From: Epiperipatus broadwayi
Taxonomy: Eukaryota > Onychophora > Udeonychophora > Euonychophora > Peripatidae
NCBI GenBank assembly: GCA_028023455.1
Contig: JAQFVV010006850.1
Coordinates: forward strand, 231,942-295,941
Direction of reading: 5' to 3'
Length of the DNA stretch: 64,000 bases
The notes below the pieces were generated by a model, which made no database searches, had not been told where the DNA came from, and saw nothing but the letters and a program-made list of their open reading frames with translations. Within the stretch, counting starts at the first letter, position 1. The number at the start of each line of letters is the position of its first letter. This document shows positions 23,740-35,802 of this stretch, piece by piece. A program made the position numbers and the translations under genes.

Positions 23740-26312
23740 TCAACCATAGTTTGTAGTTCATAAGATTCATTCACAATATTGTAACAGTCAGAATCGTCTA
23801 TCTCGCTAACACACTGCAGAATTCAAACCCCAGACACGTTACTGAACATTCTAGGAGGGGTTGCCTTCTAGATATACTAAGTTCGAATCTAAAGCCCAAA
23901 TTTCACAGCGCCATCTACGTGACAACGCATCTGATGCCACTACTAGTATGATCTTTGACCGGTGCCTGGTGGTCAGGGAGAAACAAAAGACTCTTTACTA
24001 AAAGAAGTTTGGGTGGCTAATTAACGTCTATGGATTTACAAAAGAAATGCAGAAAATATATATATATATATAGACCGAGACAGTGATAGGAATCAAATAA
24101 AATAAGAGATCATATTTAGTTTTAAATAATTTCACAAAATTTATTTAAATAATATATATATAACACCACTGTCTGCTTATATGAGACAGGGATGCGTATT
24201 AAATAATTGTGGGCATTATATTTCAATAAATGACAAAAAGGTTTTAAAATAAAGTGATATATTCTATTCCTCGGGCTAATAGCATTACGATAATGTGCTT
24301 GATGAGATAGGAACATGTGCGAGGTGCTTTGAGCAATTATACAAGTTCAAGAAAATATTTGAAAATTAAGTGTTCTAAAATATTTATTGATTTCGAGAAT
24401 AGCACGGACTAAAGCTTACTAAGCAACAAAGTGGGAATGTGATCAAAGCATTTATTTGATAATAATATTAATAGAGTTGCATTGGGAGGTCAGTATTGCT
24501 GATAATGAATTTATTAAAGTTGGAGAGTGTGACACGTTTAAGTCACGGATGCTTTGTAAAATAAATATAAAATAAAACAATATTGAAGATCCGGAATAAT
24601 TACGGAGGGCATCTCGCTGCTAACCCGTAGGAAAGAATTTTGATGAACAGCCGAAACTTAGCGACTGGGTGACGATTGCGTTTAATTCCCAGGTGTGTCA
24701 TTTGTGAACACACTCTGCATGGAAACTGCAATAGCGAAAAGAGTCCTTGGAAAATTAAAACAAAGCGGTATCAACAACCAATTCATTTATCAGCAATACG
24801 AGACTAGTGTATATAATACATACTGAATGGGTTTTACTTGGATTAAGAGAAATGCCCAATCAAATTCCCTGAAATTCATTTAAAAGGGTCTGCACATTCT
24901 CGACGTCAATGATGAACTTTGTAATTAAAGTAGAACACGGTAATTAAAATAGGAAAATGCATGCTTGCGGGTTTGAAAAGTAAGTATAGATTTATATACG
25001 CAATCATGCATTAGGGGACACATTTAATCATGGACCTCGCACATACTCTCATATTAGATTAAAATCAATAACATGTAGATTTTAAACTATGTGATTATAT
25101 TATATATTAAAGAAAAGAATCGCCCTCGAACGAGTGATTTGCAAGATAATAAAATTGGAAATTATTTAGAAATTTAAAATATGCCTTCATAGCGGTGTCT
25201 TATTTTCAACAAAGGGAATAATTCATTCGGTCAAAGATGATTCTGACACATTATCATAATAAAATAACAGAAAGCTTAATAAATAGAAAATATTAACCCA
25301 AGGATAGAGAGCAAAATGTTGAGTATATTTAAACACGTTAAAGAAATACATAATGGAGTTATGTGAAATATAAGAAAAACAATTTTAAATAGCTATAGCA
25401 TGTTAGTTATCGCAAGAGCTCTTGGGTTAATTTAGGATTACCTCTGGAGAAGCATTTTAGGTAGATTGATGGTCGGCAGGTTTTTATATAATTTAACAGC
25501 AAAATCTGGAAATGTTCATATTTTTGCAGCAGCTGGCTATTCCGAGGGGACCTAGCCATCTTAACGCCTCTACTCTGTCATGTCAAGGTTAGCAAATTAT
25601 TAGAATAGAACTCAGAATGATTTCTCTTAGAAACATTAGAATAGAAACTCCAGGACAAAAGAAAACCCTTCTTTTTATAGTAAACTTTAACAATAGAACT
25701 GCCCTGGAGCATTACAAAAATATATCGGACTTATCAGCTGTAATTAAATCATCCGAATGTCTAAAGGAATTCAACATTAATTAATTTCTTTTGTTAATTT
25801 CCCTGTCAACATTCGAATTACAAACTAGATTTAATTAAAAATTACTTCTATTAATTAAAGAAAACCGTAAGTGGAATCTGCTGTTTTTAGATAAACTTAT
25901 AGAACATTAACTAATTAAATTAAACTATTGTCCCTGATTTATTTAAACAGAAATATTTGGAATAACTTTTATTAAATTAAAAAAAATGATTTTACTTTTA
26001 AATTGCAATATTTGAATCTATTTACTAAACGAATATTTACTAAATGAATTTTATTTTAAATCAAAATATATTACGACAGTAATATATTTGTAAATAGATT
26101 CAAACAAAATAACTTTAACAATTTATAATTTTGATATGTTTTAAAATGCATATCATAGTGTGTGCGCAATTACGACTTATATAACCTACTTTTTAATAAA
26201 TCAAAATTATGTGAACATATACATAATCTATAATCTTTTATTTATTTGGGAATGACTTATATATATAATACGAGCATTGTACTTGTAGTTTAAAATTAGG
26301 CGGGATTTTCGG
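23740..26312. other. Mixed sequence with possible LTR/SINE fragments
   Basis: Composition is less extreme than in the neighbours. At 23778-23925 the motifs TGTAACAG, a box-B-like AATTCAAACCCC and GCGCCATCTA occur together, echoing 18.18-18.26 kb. The remaining 2.3 kb has frequent stops in all six frames and no recognised domain. An old LTR-retroelement or SINE mosaic is possible but unproven. Confidence 0.25.
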
Positions 26313-26365
26313 TATATAAGCGTATTGCAGACACACTACGATAGATTGGGGTTCAAACTAAGGTA
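26313..26365 (+). repeat. Possible tRNA-like SINE relic
   Basis: TATAAGCGTATTGCAGACAC followed about 14 bases on by GGGGTTCAAACTAAGG recalls a tRNA D-arm/anticodon-arm to box-B order. Base pairing of the stems is not convincing. Confidence 0.2.
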
Positions 26366-28793
26366 TGAGGTAGGAAATAGGTGAGAAAAGGTGAAATGAA
26401 GATCTGCAAAGCAGACCCTACTGTTTCAATATTGCACTACTAATTTAAATCTATATTAAGATGGTGAAATGCATAAATATATGAATAATGGCAAAATATA
26501 AAATTTGATAACAGTTTTATTCCACATCATAACAACCATGCAATGTACTCACAACACTCCCTCAAATAATAGATTCTCTCCAAAAACGAAACATAAAACC
26601 ATCAATAAGGCATGGAAATTTATTTTTTAGGTAATAATTTTTACTAATCACATTACCTTCTGTTTATAGTCTAAAGTTAATATTGCATTAATTTATATGC
26701 CTATTTGATGTTTGAATAATATAATTCAATAAGTAATTATAAATAAATAAAAAATATGTAAGAAATCAATTTTTTATTGAGAAACTAGATAAAAGATAAA
26801 TTGTACTCTAATCAAGCAAATGTATAATATTTTCAATGTAGTTAGATTAGTATTGCATTAAAAAATGAACAATTGAATAGAGGTTAGTTATTAATACAAT
26901 TTATAATAATTGTTTTATCTGCATAAAAATTATAATACAAAGACGTTAATTACAGTCTGTTTTATATTAAGTTCATTATTCATTCATTGTACAGTGTACA
27001 TAAAAATATTTGGAAAACTCCTGTTTTTGTCCAGATACAGCTGTTTATAATAAAAAAAATAATCACTGAGATTCTTTAAATAATATTATCTCTCTCTTAT
27101 TGCACTAATTTTCTGACAGTTTTCTTTATTCTCACTAGATTTAAGCTTTCAATTTTCATTTTGTTATTAATCCATTATTATTTATCAGAATGTAATAAAT
27201 TTGACCTCAGTTGGTAGATATTTTTGTTTAGAAATTAAATAAATTTTAAAAAATCACATTTGATTTCTGGAATTATTTTTAAAAATATATTTATTCAAAA
27301 CAAAACATAGTCACATTATCAAATTTCAGGTGGAGCTGATTCAATTTATAAAATGGACTAAATCTTCATTTCCTTGTTTCACTTATTTCATGTTTGATTT
27401 AAAAATCTGAACAAATTTTTTGTAATAACTACCAAATTTATCAATTTATGCTTTAATTCTGCTCTCTCTGCTAGAAATATTTCTTCTACATAAATTAACG
27501 ATTACAGCTCCTTTTATGGATTATCACACTTGTTTAACTTTATTGAACTTTTATAAATTGTTTTTGAAATAATCTTTATAATGTAGATAAATTCTATCTT
27601 TCTCACAAAACCTAAGCTTAAGTTTACCATAAAATATTTTTTTAGGAAATCTATTCATTATTAATTCATTTCCCTTGACCAGTCCAATGAAGATGAGCTT
27701 TTACAGTAGTAGATTTAAAAGTCTCATTCCTGCATATTTTTAGAAACCTACGGAGGAATTTTTATTATTTTTATCTTATTTCCATATAATAAATTGGTCT
27801 CTGTATGTAGCTAATGTAGTTGTGATAGTTTATATTATTGTGAAATTGATTGATATTCTTAAGCTAATAACTATTCAAATTTTATAAAAAGTTGTTGTTT
27901 ATTTATTTAATAAATTATCTCAGCCATCCATGCCAAATTTATTTCCTTTATGTCAATAACATGTTTATTGATAGACAATAATGATATGAATCATAAAATA
28001 TAGAAAGAAGAAAAGAAAACAGATAAAAATAAAAATGAAAAAAATATCTACTAATTCTGAATTTATTTCAGAACAAACTATGTTGTATATTTAAATAATT
28101 TGTTAATCTTATTTAATTAATAATTTTCAGTATATTTTGAATCTGTTTCATTTTCTTTTGACCTTACAATAATAATTTGTGATTAATTACTGAAAAGTTT
28201 TTTTTAATAGAGACCCATAAATATTTATTTGAGCGTGTATATTACATTTATATTTGCAATTATGGGAATAAACTTAATCCTTTTATTTCCAAGCCAGCAT
28301 AGAAATTCCAGATCACCCTTTCTCACTAACACATTTCACAAATAACCATCACTTATCTCAATCAGATGTATTAAAACACCAACCTTCATTGCCATGTTGG
28401 CAGTCTGATATTTTTTATTGCATCACTCTCTCACAAGACTGATTTTTTAAAATATTCTTTTAATTTCTTATGCAAGGGTGAATGATCATTGCACAATAGA
28501 GATATTTTCAATTTTTAAACTTTTTACCAGTGCATCCTCATTTCACCACAACCATTCATCAGAATAATATAGTCAGATATCTTTCTTTCACTATAAATAT
28601 ACTATATTTCATAAACGATTCTCATTCATAAGGTGAGCTAAATATATTAAGCATCTGGTTCTCCATGCTCATATATGCGCATGTATGTTGTGTGTATGTT
28701 TATAAGGTACATTACTACAGTATATCTTAAATTTAGTTAAGAACTACTTAATTTATAATTTATCTTGTATAACTTATTTATTTCATTTTGTAG
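26366..28793. other. AT-rich noncoding stretch
   Basis: No gene or repeat recognised. If 28794-29119 is an exon, this is its upstream intron. Confidence 0.35.
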
Positions 28794-29119
28794 ATCAAAA
28801 GCAAGATTCATGGAAGAATAATTATGTAAATGAGTATGATTTAATAATGTGTCTGGAAGGATCCAATCGGTGTAAACGTGAGGAACCACCTACTATCTCC
28901 CATACTTCTAAAGCTAAGATTTATATGCAAGACATTATTGACTTGTTAAAGAAAGGCATAATAAATAGTAAAAATAATAGATATATTGATGATAACCCCA
29001 CAGTTAATTCAGGAAGTGAAGTTTCTATTCCTACTTTTCCTTCTAAAGATGAAATCATTGCCCTTTCAAATGAAAAAAAGAAAAAAATTCTGGAACAGAT
29101 TCTGTTGTTATTTCTGTAA
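28794..29119 (+). CDS. Possible exon of an unidentified host gene
   Basis: A pyrimidine-rich tract ending TTTCATTTTGTAG is followed by an open frame of about 108 codons that begins by completing a split codon and reads QKQDSWKNNYVNEYDLIMCL. Later parts include EEPPTISHTSKAKIYMQDII and SIPTFPSKDEIIALSNEKK, then KKILEQIL and a stop. The peptide is hydrophilic with balanced composition and helix-prone segments, unlike chance AT-rich frames. The ATG at 28847 lies within the frame and need not be the start. The exon may end at the TAA (29117-29119) or at CT/GTAAAAAG near 29115, which resembles a donor site. No domain recognised. Confidence 0.5.
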
Positions 29120-30096
29120 AAAGACACTTTTTTTTTCTGATTAGGAATCAGTGATTTTACCTGAAAAAGTTTTTGTTAAATATTTCAAAAATAATTAATA
29201 GATACATGTTAACCTATTTCTATTATATGTTAAATGTTTTTTAAAAAATTCAAACTTTTTGCCTCTCTAAATATATCTATCTGTTAGTAATAACTGCAGA
29301 TTAGTGCTGAATACAATGTTTAAGTGAAATTATTCTCCGCTCTTCTTCGGATGTTGCTGATTCTTTACCAATCACAGTTCTATCTGGTGTATGTTTGTGT
29401 TAAACCAATGACCTTTAGATTCAGAAATATTAAATTTAAGATGACCCTCAAAGTAACATAGTTAATATACTTAACTATGAGGACTTGATTTTTTATTTCA
29501 CTTTTAAAAAAAAAACAAAGTTGATGAATTAGTTTAATAAGACTTACAGAATTATTTGTGACTAGCTTCTTTTAATTGTTCTCCTGTTAAATTTTTTCTC
29601 TCTAAATAGTGTGTTTTCCCAATCGAACATTTTTTCACTGATTTATGAATAATCTGATATTTTAATCACTTCAATCTAATTTTCTCTAATCATAGTTGTA
29701 TGTTATTTTAATCATTTTTGATAGGGTAGCTTGTTTCAGCAATATATGTTTTGCATTCCAATATAACAGTAAAACTAGAATTTCCATCAGAAAAAAGCAA
29801 TTAAGAATAAAACTATTATATATACAAAATTTGTGTTTAAAATAGCAGGCAATGTATGTATTAATGAACATATATGTTATTGGTACATAAATATTTGATA
29901 GAAAGCAAAACGTAAAATGGAAAAAATTTAAAAATTCTACTCACATTATCGTAACAATCAATTCTCAAGACAATTTAAAGTGATAATTTATAATGCTTGC
30001 AATCACGTGTTATTCTTTCTCTTAAAAAAAAATAGAGAAATCAGGGGATTCTCATAAATAAATATATAACATTTCTTCTGATTGGTGACTTTGATA
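29120..30096. other. AT-rich noncoding stretch
   Basis: No further exon or RNA gene could be supported. Confidence 0.35.
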
Positions 30097-30172
30097 AAAT
30101 GACCCAATTAGTTAGAGCAGCATACTTAATTCAGTATTCATAAATCTAAAAATTACCAGTTGAAACTAAATT
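30097..30172 (+). repeat. tRNA-like relic
   Basis: ACCCAATTAGTTAGAGCAGC matches a tRNA D-arm with box A (compare the TTAGCTCAGTTGGTTAGAGC pattern of many tRNAs). About 50 bases on, CCAGTTGAAACTAAA stands where box B would be. The acceptor stem does not pair clearly. A decayed tRNA pseudogene or SINE head is likely. Confidence 0.35.
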
Positions 30173-31046
30173 CTAACAAAGTCATTATTGCATACAAAAC
30201 ACCTGAAAAAACGAAAATAAATATTACTCAATACGTGTGTTGTATACTAATCTGGAACTAACATAAGAATGTATTTAGAAAGGTATAAAGAAAGGTTGAA
30301 ATTTTCTAAAAATATTTAACATTTCAATTAAGCCTAGAAATAGTCATAAACTCTAATGGTAACTGATTTTTCTAAAAAGGAATCTACAGTTTAAGATATT
30401 CAATAGAAGAATATGCTTAGTTTTATGCTAAAACTATTGTCTTTTTTTCATTATGAATAAGCAATTTATGAATGTCAATTATTTCTTTTCACATAGTTCA
30501 TCATTATAATTACCTGCAAGTTAATGACATCTTCTGAATAAGAATCTAACTTATCCCATGAATACATGGATTAACAATTCTGTCTAAGATTTAACAATTA
30601 TTTTTTTAGAAAATTCAATTTTTATTTTTCAACGATCAACTGCTTTATTACTTTTTTTTTCATAATATAAAAGATTTCATTTTTGGACCGGAAAATAATA
30701 TTATTTTGAATAAAAATATTGTTGACAATAATTTTGTGTTATTTTATCATTTAAGAAAAGGATAAATTTCAAAACGAAATGTAATTTTTCTGTCATTATT
30801 TTCCTGATTCATTCAAAAATTGAATACATAACCAAAACTTTTAAAACAAACATTAATTTATAGTAAATTAAATAACTGTAGCATTTAAATATTGCAAGAA
30901 AATAGAACGAGTAATAAGGATTTTTCTTATTAATAAATATGGCCTGTCTTTTTTCTAAAAAACAAAATTATTACCTGTTTTGTAAGTAAAATAATGTGTA
31001 ATACAAGCGACACATATGATCAATTATTTTTAAATATAAATAAAAG
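30173..31046. other. AT-rich noncoding stretch
   Basis: No feature recognised. Confidence 0.35.
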
Positions 31047-31113
31047 GTCTAATGATTCAGTGGTAAGCATCTGTTTGCCATATTTTTAAGAATCAATGCC
31101 AAATCCAGGCCAG
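31047..31113 (+). repeat. tRNA-like SINE head
   Basis: GATTCAGTGGTAAGCATCTG is a good box-A/D-arm match (tRNA pattern GCTCAGTGGTAAGC). It is followed by GTTTGCCATA in the anticodon-arm position and a weak box B (AGAATCAATGCCAAATCC). A T-rich tract follows about 50 bases later. Pseudogene or SINE. Confidence 0.4.
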
Positions 31114-32391
31114 GTAAGACTTCAAATTTTCTTCAAGTTCAAATTAAGTTAAAAGTTTTTTTTTCATTGATGAAAATTTATTCATAAAAAATCAGATACA
31201 AATACAGTTAGAAAAAGGTGCACAAAGGAGTCATTATATGGTAAAATGAAAATTCAGGAGCAACATGGTGAGAGGGGAAGGATACATATGAAAAGGGAAT
31301 GGAAAGTGGACAGAGTGTGTAGTCCGGGCGAAGTTTTTCTTTGAGATATCTAAACAATAGGTAATCTATATAAATTATCTAATTCTGATCAGTAAATGGG
31401 TATTTATATAACATTAAGTAAAAAGTAAAAAAAAGAGGGAAACAACCAAATTCTCACTAAATGACAACAGAATTAGTCAGGTTTATATTGTCTTCTTTTT
31501 TATTATGCTTTGAGAGGGCATAGAAGAATCATCTACTCTGCGGAGACTGTTTTACATTTCTTATTTTTATAAAACAATAATCTTCCTCCAAAAAGACAAT
31601 TTAAAAGCATTAAAAAATACATAAATAAATTTACACCAAAGACATTAAAAGAAATCTGAAAATTAAGACAAGAAAATATAAACAAGATAAGATAAATCAT
31701 AAGTTTATTTCCACCAGATACTCAATAACAGAGATGGAGGCAAATTATTATATAAATCTGATATTGATACTTATCAGATAAATACAGATTATTTTGAAAC
31801 TTTTATCCTCTAGATCATAATCATTAAAAATATATTTGTGGATTAATGTATATTATGGCATTTATAATAAGTAAATAAATAAAAAAATCAAATGGTTTAT
31901 CATACTGCAATTCATAAAACATTCGAATATCGAAAATGACAAATCTAAAATCGTGATCCATTGATTTTCAGTTACAATGTGTCACTTTATCACTATATTA
32001 ATTTATGCAGGACAATAAAGAAATAGTTAATTGCTTGGAAGGCCATGTAACATTTATGTAGCAAAGTGACAGATTGTGCTTTGATCCAAAAACACTAAAA
32101 CTAAATTCGTCTTTCTTAAACTGCACTAAAAGACTGATAATTTTTTTACGTGGATAATAAATATAGAATTAAATGCCAATTTATATTCAAATTATTTGTT
32201 AGTTTATAACTTAAAAAGTTATGATCATTTAGCAAATAGTTAATTTTTATAAAAAATATTTTCATCAATTATGCAATCTTATAAATCAAATAAATAAGTT
32301 TCTCAATTATCTTGGAATTAATTTATATCCACCAATTTCTTTTGAATTTAGCCCAAAGATCAAATAATTATAGTACAAAAATAGGTATATC

Positions 32392-32393
<2 letters not shown>
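31114..32393. other. AT-rich noncoding stretch
   Basis: No gene recognised. Confidence 0.35.

Positions 32394-32463
<70 letters not shown>
32394..32463. repeat. (AAT)n microsatellite, probable LINE 3' tail
   Basis: About 23 AAT units directly abut the 3' end of the minus-strand LINE fragment. On the minus strand the LINE ends in CATCACATCACATCACATTA and then (TTA)n. Many LINEs lacking poly(A) end in such short tandem repeats, so the microsatellite probably began as the element's tail. Confidence 0.75.
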
Positions 32464-32464
<1 letters not shown>

Positions 32465-32999
32465 TGATGTGATGTGATGCACTGTGACTTCTCCTTATAT
32501 GAAGTCAGGAATCTCTCAGCAACTATGCCCAGAGAAACCTGTTAGCCACTTTGATTTCCCTTTTCATTCCCCAGCCCAAGTTTTCCCATATTTTCTATCC
32601 CACTCCATTCCATTTCCGCAACATAATATTTGTCAAGTCAATGACCTTTATATCTAAAACCCCTTTATCTTTTTCCAAATCTAGCATAAAAACCAACAAG
32701 CCACTTTTTGCGTAATCACTTTATTCATAATTATTCTTCCACAACTTCATTATTTGTACCCTTTCTGCTTTCAGACATTTACATTCAATTAACAGATGCC
32801 TAATATTTTCTATGCATTCCTTACACAACTTGCTGACTAAATCACCCATATTATTCCATTTATGAGTATATTCCTTGTTGCTAAAGATCCCATTTGAGCT
32901 TTAAACAATAAACTACTTTCCTTGCTATTATCATAAATTAATTCATACCCAATATTCTATTTACTTCTATAAATATTTAAACTTTTTACTCTTTATGTG
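32464..32999 (-). mobile_element. LINE 3'-terminal fragment, second copy
   Basis: This segment repeats the 3' end of the LINE at 33.0-33.4 kb with moderate divergence. Both contain the stretch from GTGATGTGATGCACTGTGAC to CAGCAACTATGCCCAGAG, the same C-terminal coding region and the same 3' terminus. It is a 5'-truncated copy inserted next to, or duplicated from, its neighbour. Its coding frame is broken. Confidence 0.7.
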
Positions 33000-33048
33000 A
33001 TGTGATGCACTGTGACTTTTTTAAATGGAGTCAGGAATATCTCAGCAA

Positions 33049-33288
33049 CTATGCCCAGAGAAACCTGTTAGATACTTTAACTTCCATTCCCCACTTTATA
33101 TTTTCCCATATTCTGCTCCATCCCATTTCCCCAACATAATCTTTGTCAATTCTATGGCCTTTATATCTAAAACTTCTTATTTTCCCCAAACCCAGAATAA
33201 AAACCAATAACTCACTTTCTGTATAATCACTTTGTTCATATTTATTCTTCCATAACTTCATTATTTTTACCTTTTCTGTTTTAAGCAT
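33049..33288 (-). pseudogene. LINE ORF2 C-terminal fragment
   Basis: The open frame reads KTEKVKIMKLWKNKYEQSDY and then SELLVFILGLGK. It corresponds to the extreme C-terminus of LINE ORF2, after the possible zinc-binding block. A diverged duplicate lies at 32.5-32.8 kb. Confidence 0.6.
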
Positions 33289-33393
33289 TTACATTCAATT
33301 AACAGATGCCTAATATTTTCTATTCCTTCCTTACACAATTTACAGACTAAATCCCCCATATTTTTCCATTTACTTGTATAAACAATTTACAGA

Positions 33394-33789
33394 CTAAATC
33401 ATCCATATTTTTCCATTTACATGTATAAACAATAAACTACTTTCCTTACTATTATCATACATTATCTCGCACCTAATTTTCTGTTTACTTCTATATATAT
33501 TTAAACTTTTTTTATTCTCCATATTAGTTCTCCATCTCTCTAACTCCCTATTCTTTATTAATAAATCTATTCTATTATCCCATTCCTTACCACTATAACA
33601 CTCAACAATCCTCCTAACACAATCATCCCATCTTTTGTACAAATATAATGATATAAATTTTTTATCCAAATCTTTTGCATGCTGCATTACCTTTCTCACC
33701 CATCTTGTTGCCTGCCCTATGCTCGTAACCCATTTAAATATTATTATGACTATTCTTTTACTATCCATAAACTGCAATCTATCAAACAT
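33394..33789 (-). pseudogene. LINE ORF2 post-RT domain fragment
   Basis: A 131-codon minus-strand frame with WVTSIGQATRWVRKVMQHAK and WDDCVRRIVECYSGKEWDNR, consistent with the helical region between RT and the LINE C-terminus. Just downstream on the minus strand, about 33338-33431, is a roughly 47-bp tandem duplication (the ACAATTTACAGACTAAATC block occurs twice) that contributes to the broken frame. Confidence 0.6.
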
Positions 33790-34043
33790 TTACATTTTAC
33801 TTTTTGCATCTCTCATATAAACTTGACCATCCCATTTCCCCTTGAATTGCCTCCCTTGCTGTCTATATATCTGCATCTAATGCATATCTTCCCACTTTCC
33901 TTTGTACTTTTTCTAAGTAATCTAATACCCCTTTACTAATACATAATGCATCATTACCATATGTTAATCTGCTACTGCAACTCCCTTTCATATAATTCTA
34001 GCTACATCATATTTATTATATGAAAACACTGTTAATTTCTTTA

Positions 34044-34349
34044 TCAATCCCTTTTTTTCTTTGCTTCATTTATCAATTTTTTCTCCCAGTCATCCAAACA
34101 ATTTTTCTGATTACTTAAGATAATTCCCAAATAACCATATCTATTAACAATACTTAATTTTATATCTCCCAATAAAAAATTTACATCTTCTCTTTCCCCA
34201 GTATTCACTATCATTATATTTGATTTTTCTTCATTAAATTTAGTACCCATCTCTTTACCCACCTTTGCACATGTCCTCAGAATAACTTCCATATCTTCTA
34301 TTCTTTCTGCACACAAAAAGATATCATATGCAAAAAAAAGACCTGACAA
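34044..34349 (-). pseudogene. LINE RT fragment, catalytic palm (mutated)
   Basis: This 101-codon frame carries LFFAYDIFLCAERIEDMEVI, the position of the usual FADD catalytic motif. One catalytic aspartate is replaced by Tyr (FAYD, about 34322-34333). Downstream, KFNEEKSNIM and YGYLGIIL match RT motifs D and E. The enzyme would be inactive. Confidence 0.8.
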
Positions 34350-34470
34350 AGTATATACTCCCTTGCCACCTATAACGATATATCTATCCCTCTTCCTAAT
34401 CTTTCTAATGCTCTTTCTATTTCAATCAAATACAACAAAAACAAAATAGGTGACATAGGGCATCCTTGCC

Positions 34471-34845
34471 TTAGTCCCACCTCATTTTAACTTTAACTGA
34501 TTTTATATTCCCTAATTGATATGTATAGTAATTATTTTCATATAATTTCTTAATAATATCCACTAAAGCTTCATCCATTCCCAAATTTGCTAAACTTACC
34601 CATAATCTATTTATATTTACTCTATCATATGCCTTCTCTGTATCTATAAACCTCATATATAATAGTCTATCTGAATTCCTACTCATATCCATAAGTTGTG
34701 TAACTACAAATAAACTATCTCCTATACGCCTATCTAATCTAAAACCTCCTTGCATTTCCCCCACTACATTATTTCCTTCCATCCATTTTACAACTCTTCT
34801 AGCCACCATATTTGAGAAAACTTTATATAAAACTGATGTTACCAC
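34471..34845 (-). pseudogene. LINE RT fragment, fingers/palm
   Basis: This 124-codon frame carries VTSVLYKVFSNMVARRV (RT motif 1-2 region), EMQGGFRLDRRIGDSLF (motif 2) and FIDTEKAYDRV (motif A, with its catalytic aspartate). The frame shifts before motif B. It is collinear with the pieces on either side. Confidence 0.8.
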
Positions 34846-34924
34846 TATCGTTCTATAATTATTTAACTTTCTATGATCCTTACCCTTTCCTTTAAATATT
34901 AATCTTACTCTTGTATTACTCCAA

Positions 34925-35224
34925 TTACTCAGAAAAACTATTCTGTGCCATCTTACTAAAACAGGATAACTTTACTTTTGCCCTATACCCCAAATTTATT
35001 ACCATCTCTGCTGCCCATCCATTTAAACCTCTTGCCTTCCCACTTTTCAATTTCTTCTCTACCTCATTCGGTTCATTAAACCTAATATTCCCATTACTAT
35101 ATGCTTTCATGTTTTCTATCACTCTATCTTTCACATCTAACATCTTTTCTAAATCCATTACATATCTATTTAAGATTCTCTCTAAGTCTTCTTTAGAGCT
35201 ACTCTCTTTTCCCTCATAAAACAA
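34925..35224 (-). pseudogene. LINE ORF2 linker fragment upstream of RT
   Basis: This 99-codon frame includes FNEPNEVEKKLKSGKARGLN, a decayed form of the block that precedes RT in LINE ORF2 proteins, then WAAEMVINLGYRAKVKLSC. The similarity stops at about 35224. Upstream the frame closes within a few codons, at the junction with the plus-strand LINE. Confidence 0.7.
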
Positions 35225-35626
35225 CAGAGCGCCAACTGACTACACACACTGTTGCAGGTAAGCAAAAAGTCTTCTAGTATTTTAAGATTAAATAGCTACA
35301 AAAGTGATTTTTTTAAAAATGTTCAATTCAATGTTAACCCGAGTGTTTTAAGAAATGTGAGTTTTCTAAAAAAAATAGTGAAGTATGGGAAAAAGTCAGC
35401 AAAAGCTACAGTGTAATATAATAAATCTCTAGCATGGTGGATAACCATCAAGTCAAACAAATATAACTGATAACATTATTTAAGAAGAAAATCGATAAAA
35501 AGGAAAAAGACTAGAAGGAAAAATTGTGAAAAAGTTAGTAAGAGTCAAAAGAAAAAATAGAGAGTGAAGAAAAAAAATAGTTTAAAAAAGCATTACCTTG
35601 CTGAAAAATTACGCGTCAAGTATAAA

Positions 35627-35743
35627 ATGGCGACTGCCCAGTCGATTGATCAGGAAGCTGGTCCGTCGCAAAACTCAAGGAAGATGTACGCAACAATAGC
35701 GAAAACTTACCAAAATAGCATAAATACGGAGAAAAAGTCCTAG
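35627..35743 (+). pseudogene. LINE ORF1 N-terminus
   Basis: An ATG in GC-richer context (AAAATGGCG) opens a 38-codon frame beginning MATAQSIDQEAGPSQNSRK and ending at an in-frame TAG. It is probably the authentic ORF1 start, because the following frames continue an ORF1-like protein after the break. Confidence 0.45.
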
Positions 35744-35802
35744 ATTTAGAAAAACTACATCAGACGATCTTAAAGATTTAGATCTAGTAAATCAGGCTGA
35801 AA

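Larger units (their letters stand above)
33000..35224 (-). mobile_element. Non-LTR retrotransposon (LINE) RT and C-terminal region
   Basis: Read on the minus strand, the segment gives in order a linker with NEVEKKLKSGKARG (a decayed GKAxGxDG block), RT motifs, the mutated catalytic motif, and a C-terminal region with the ENIRHLLIEC-like block common near LINE C-termini. The frame is broken into at least five pieces. The upstream endonuclease is absent on this strand; the element ends at 35224, where the head-to-head plus-strand LINE begins. It is related in sequence to the decayed LINE at 50.1-52.3 kb. Confidence 0.8.

Noticed and set aside
32400-32470. Array-like repeat considered as CRISPR or other spaced array
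   Set aside because: It is an uninterrupted trinucleotide microsatellite without spacers, in a eukaryotic context.
33635-33939. Plus-strand frames of 61 and 86 codons
   Set aside because: They are antisense shadows of the minus-strand LINE ORF2 remnants.
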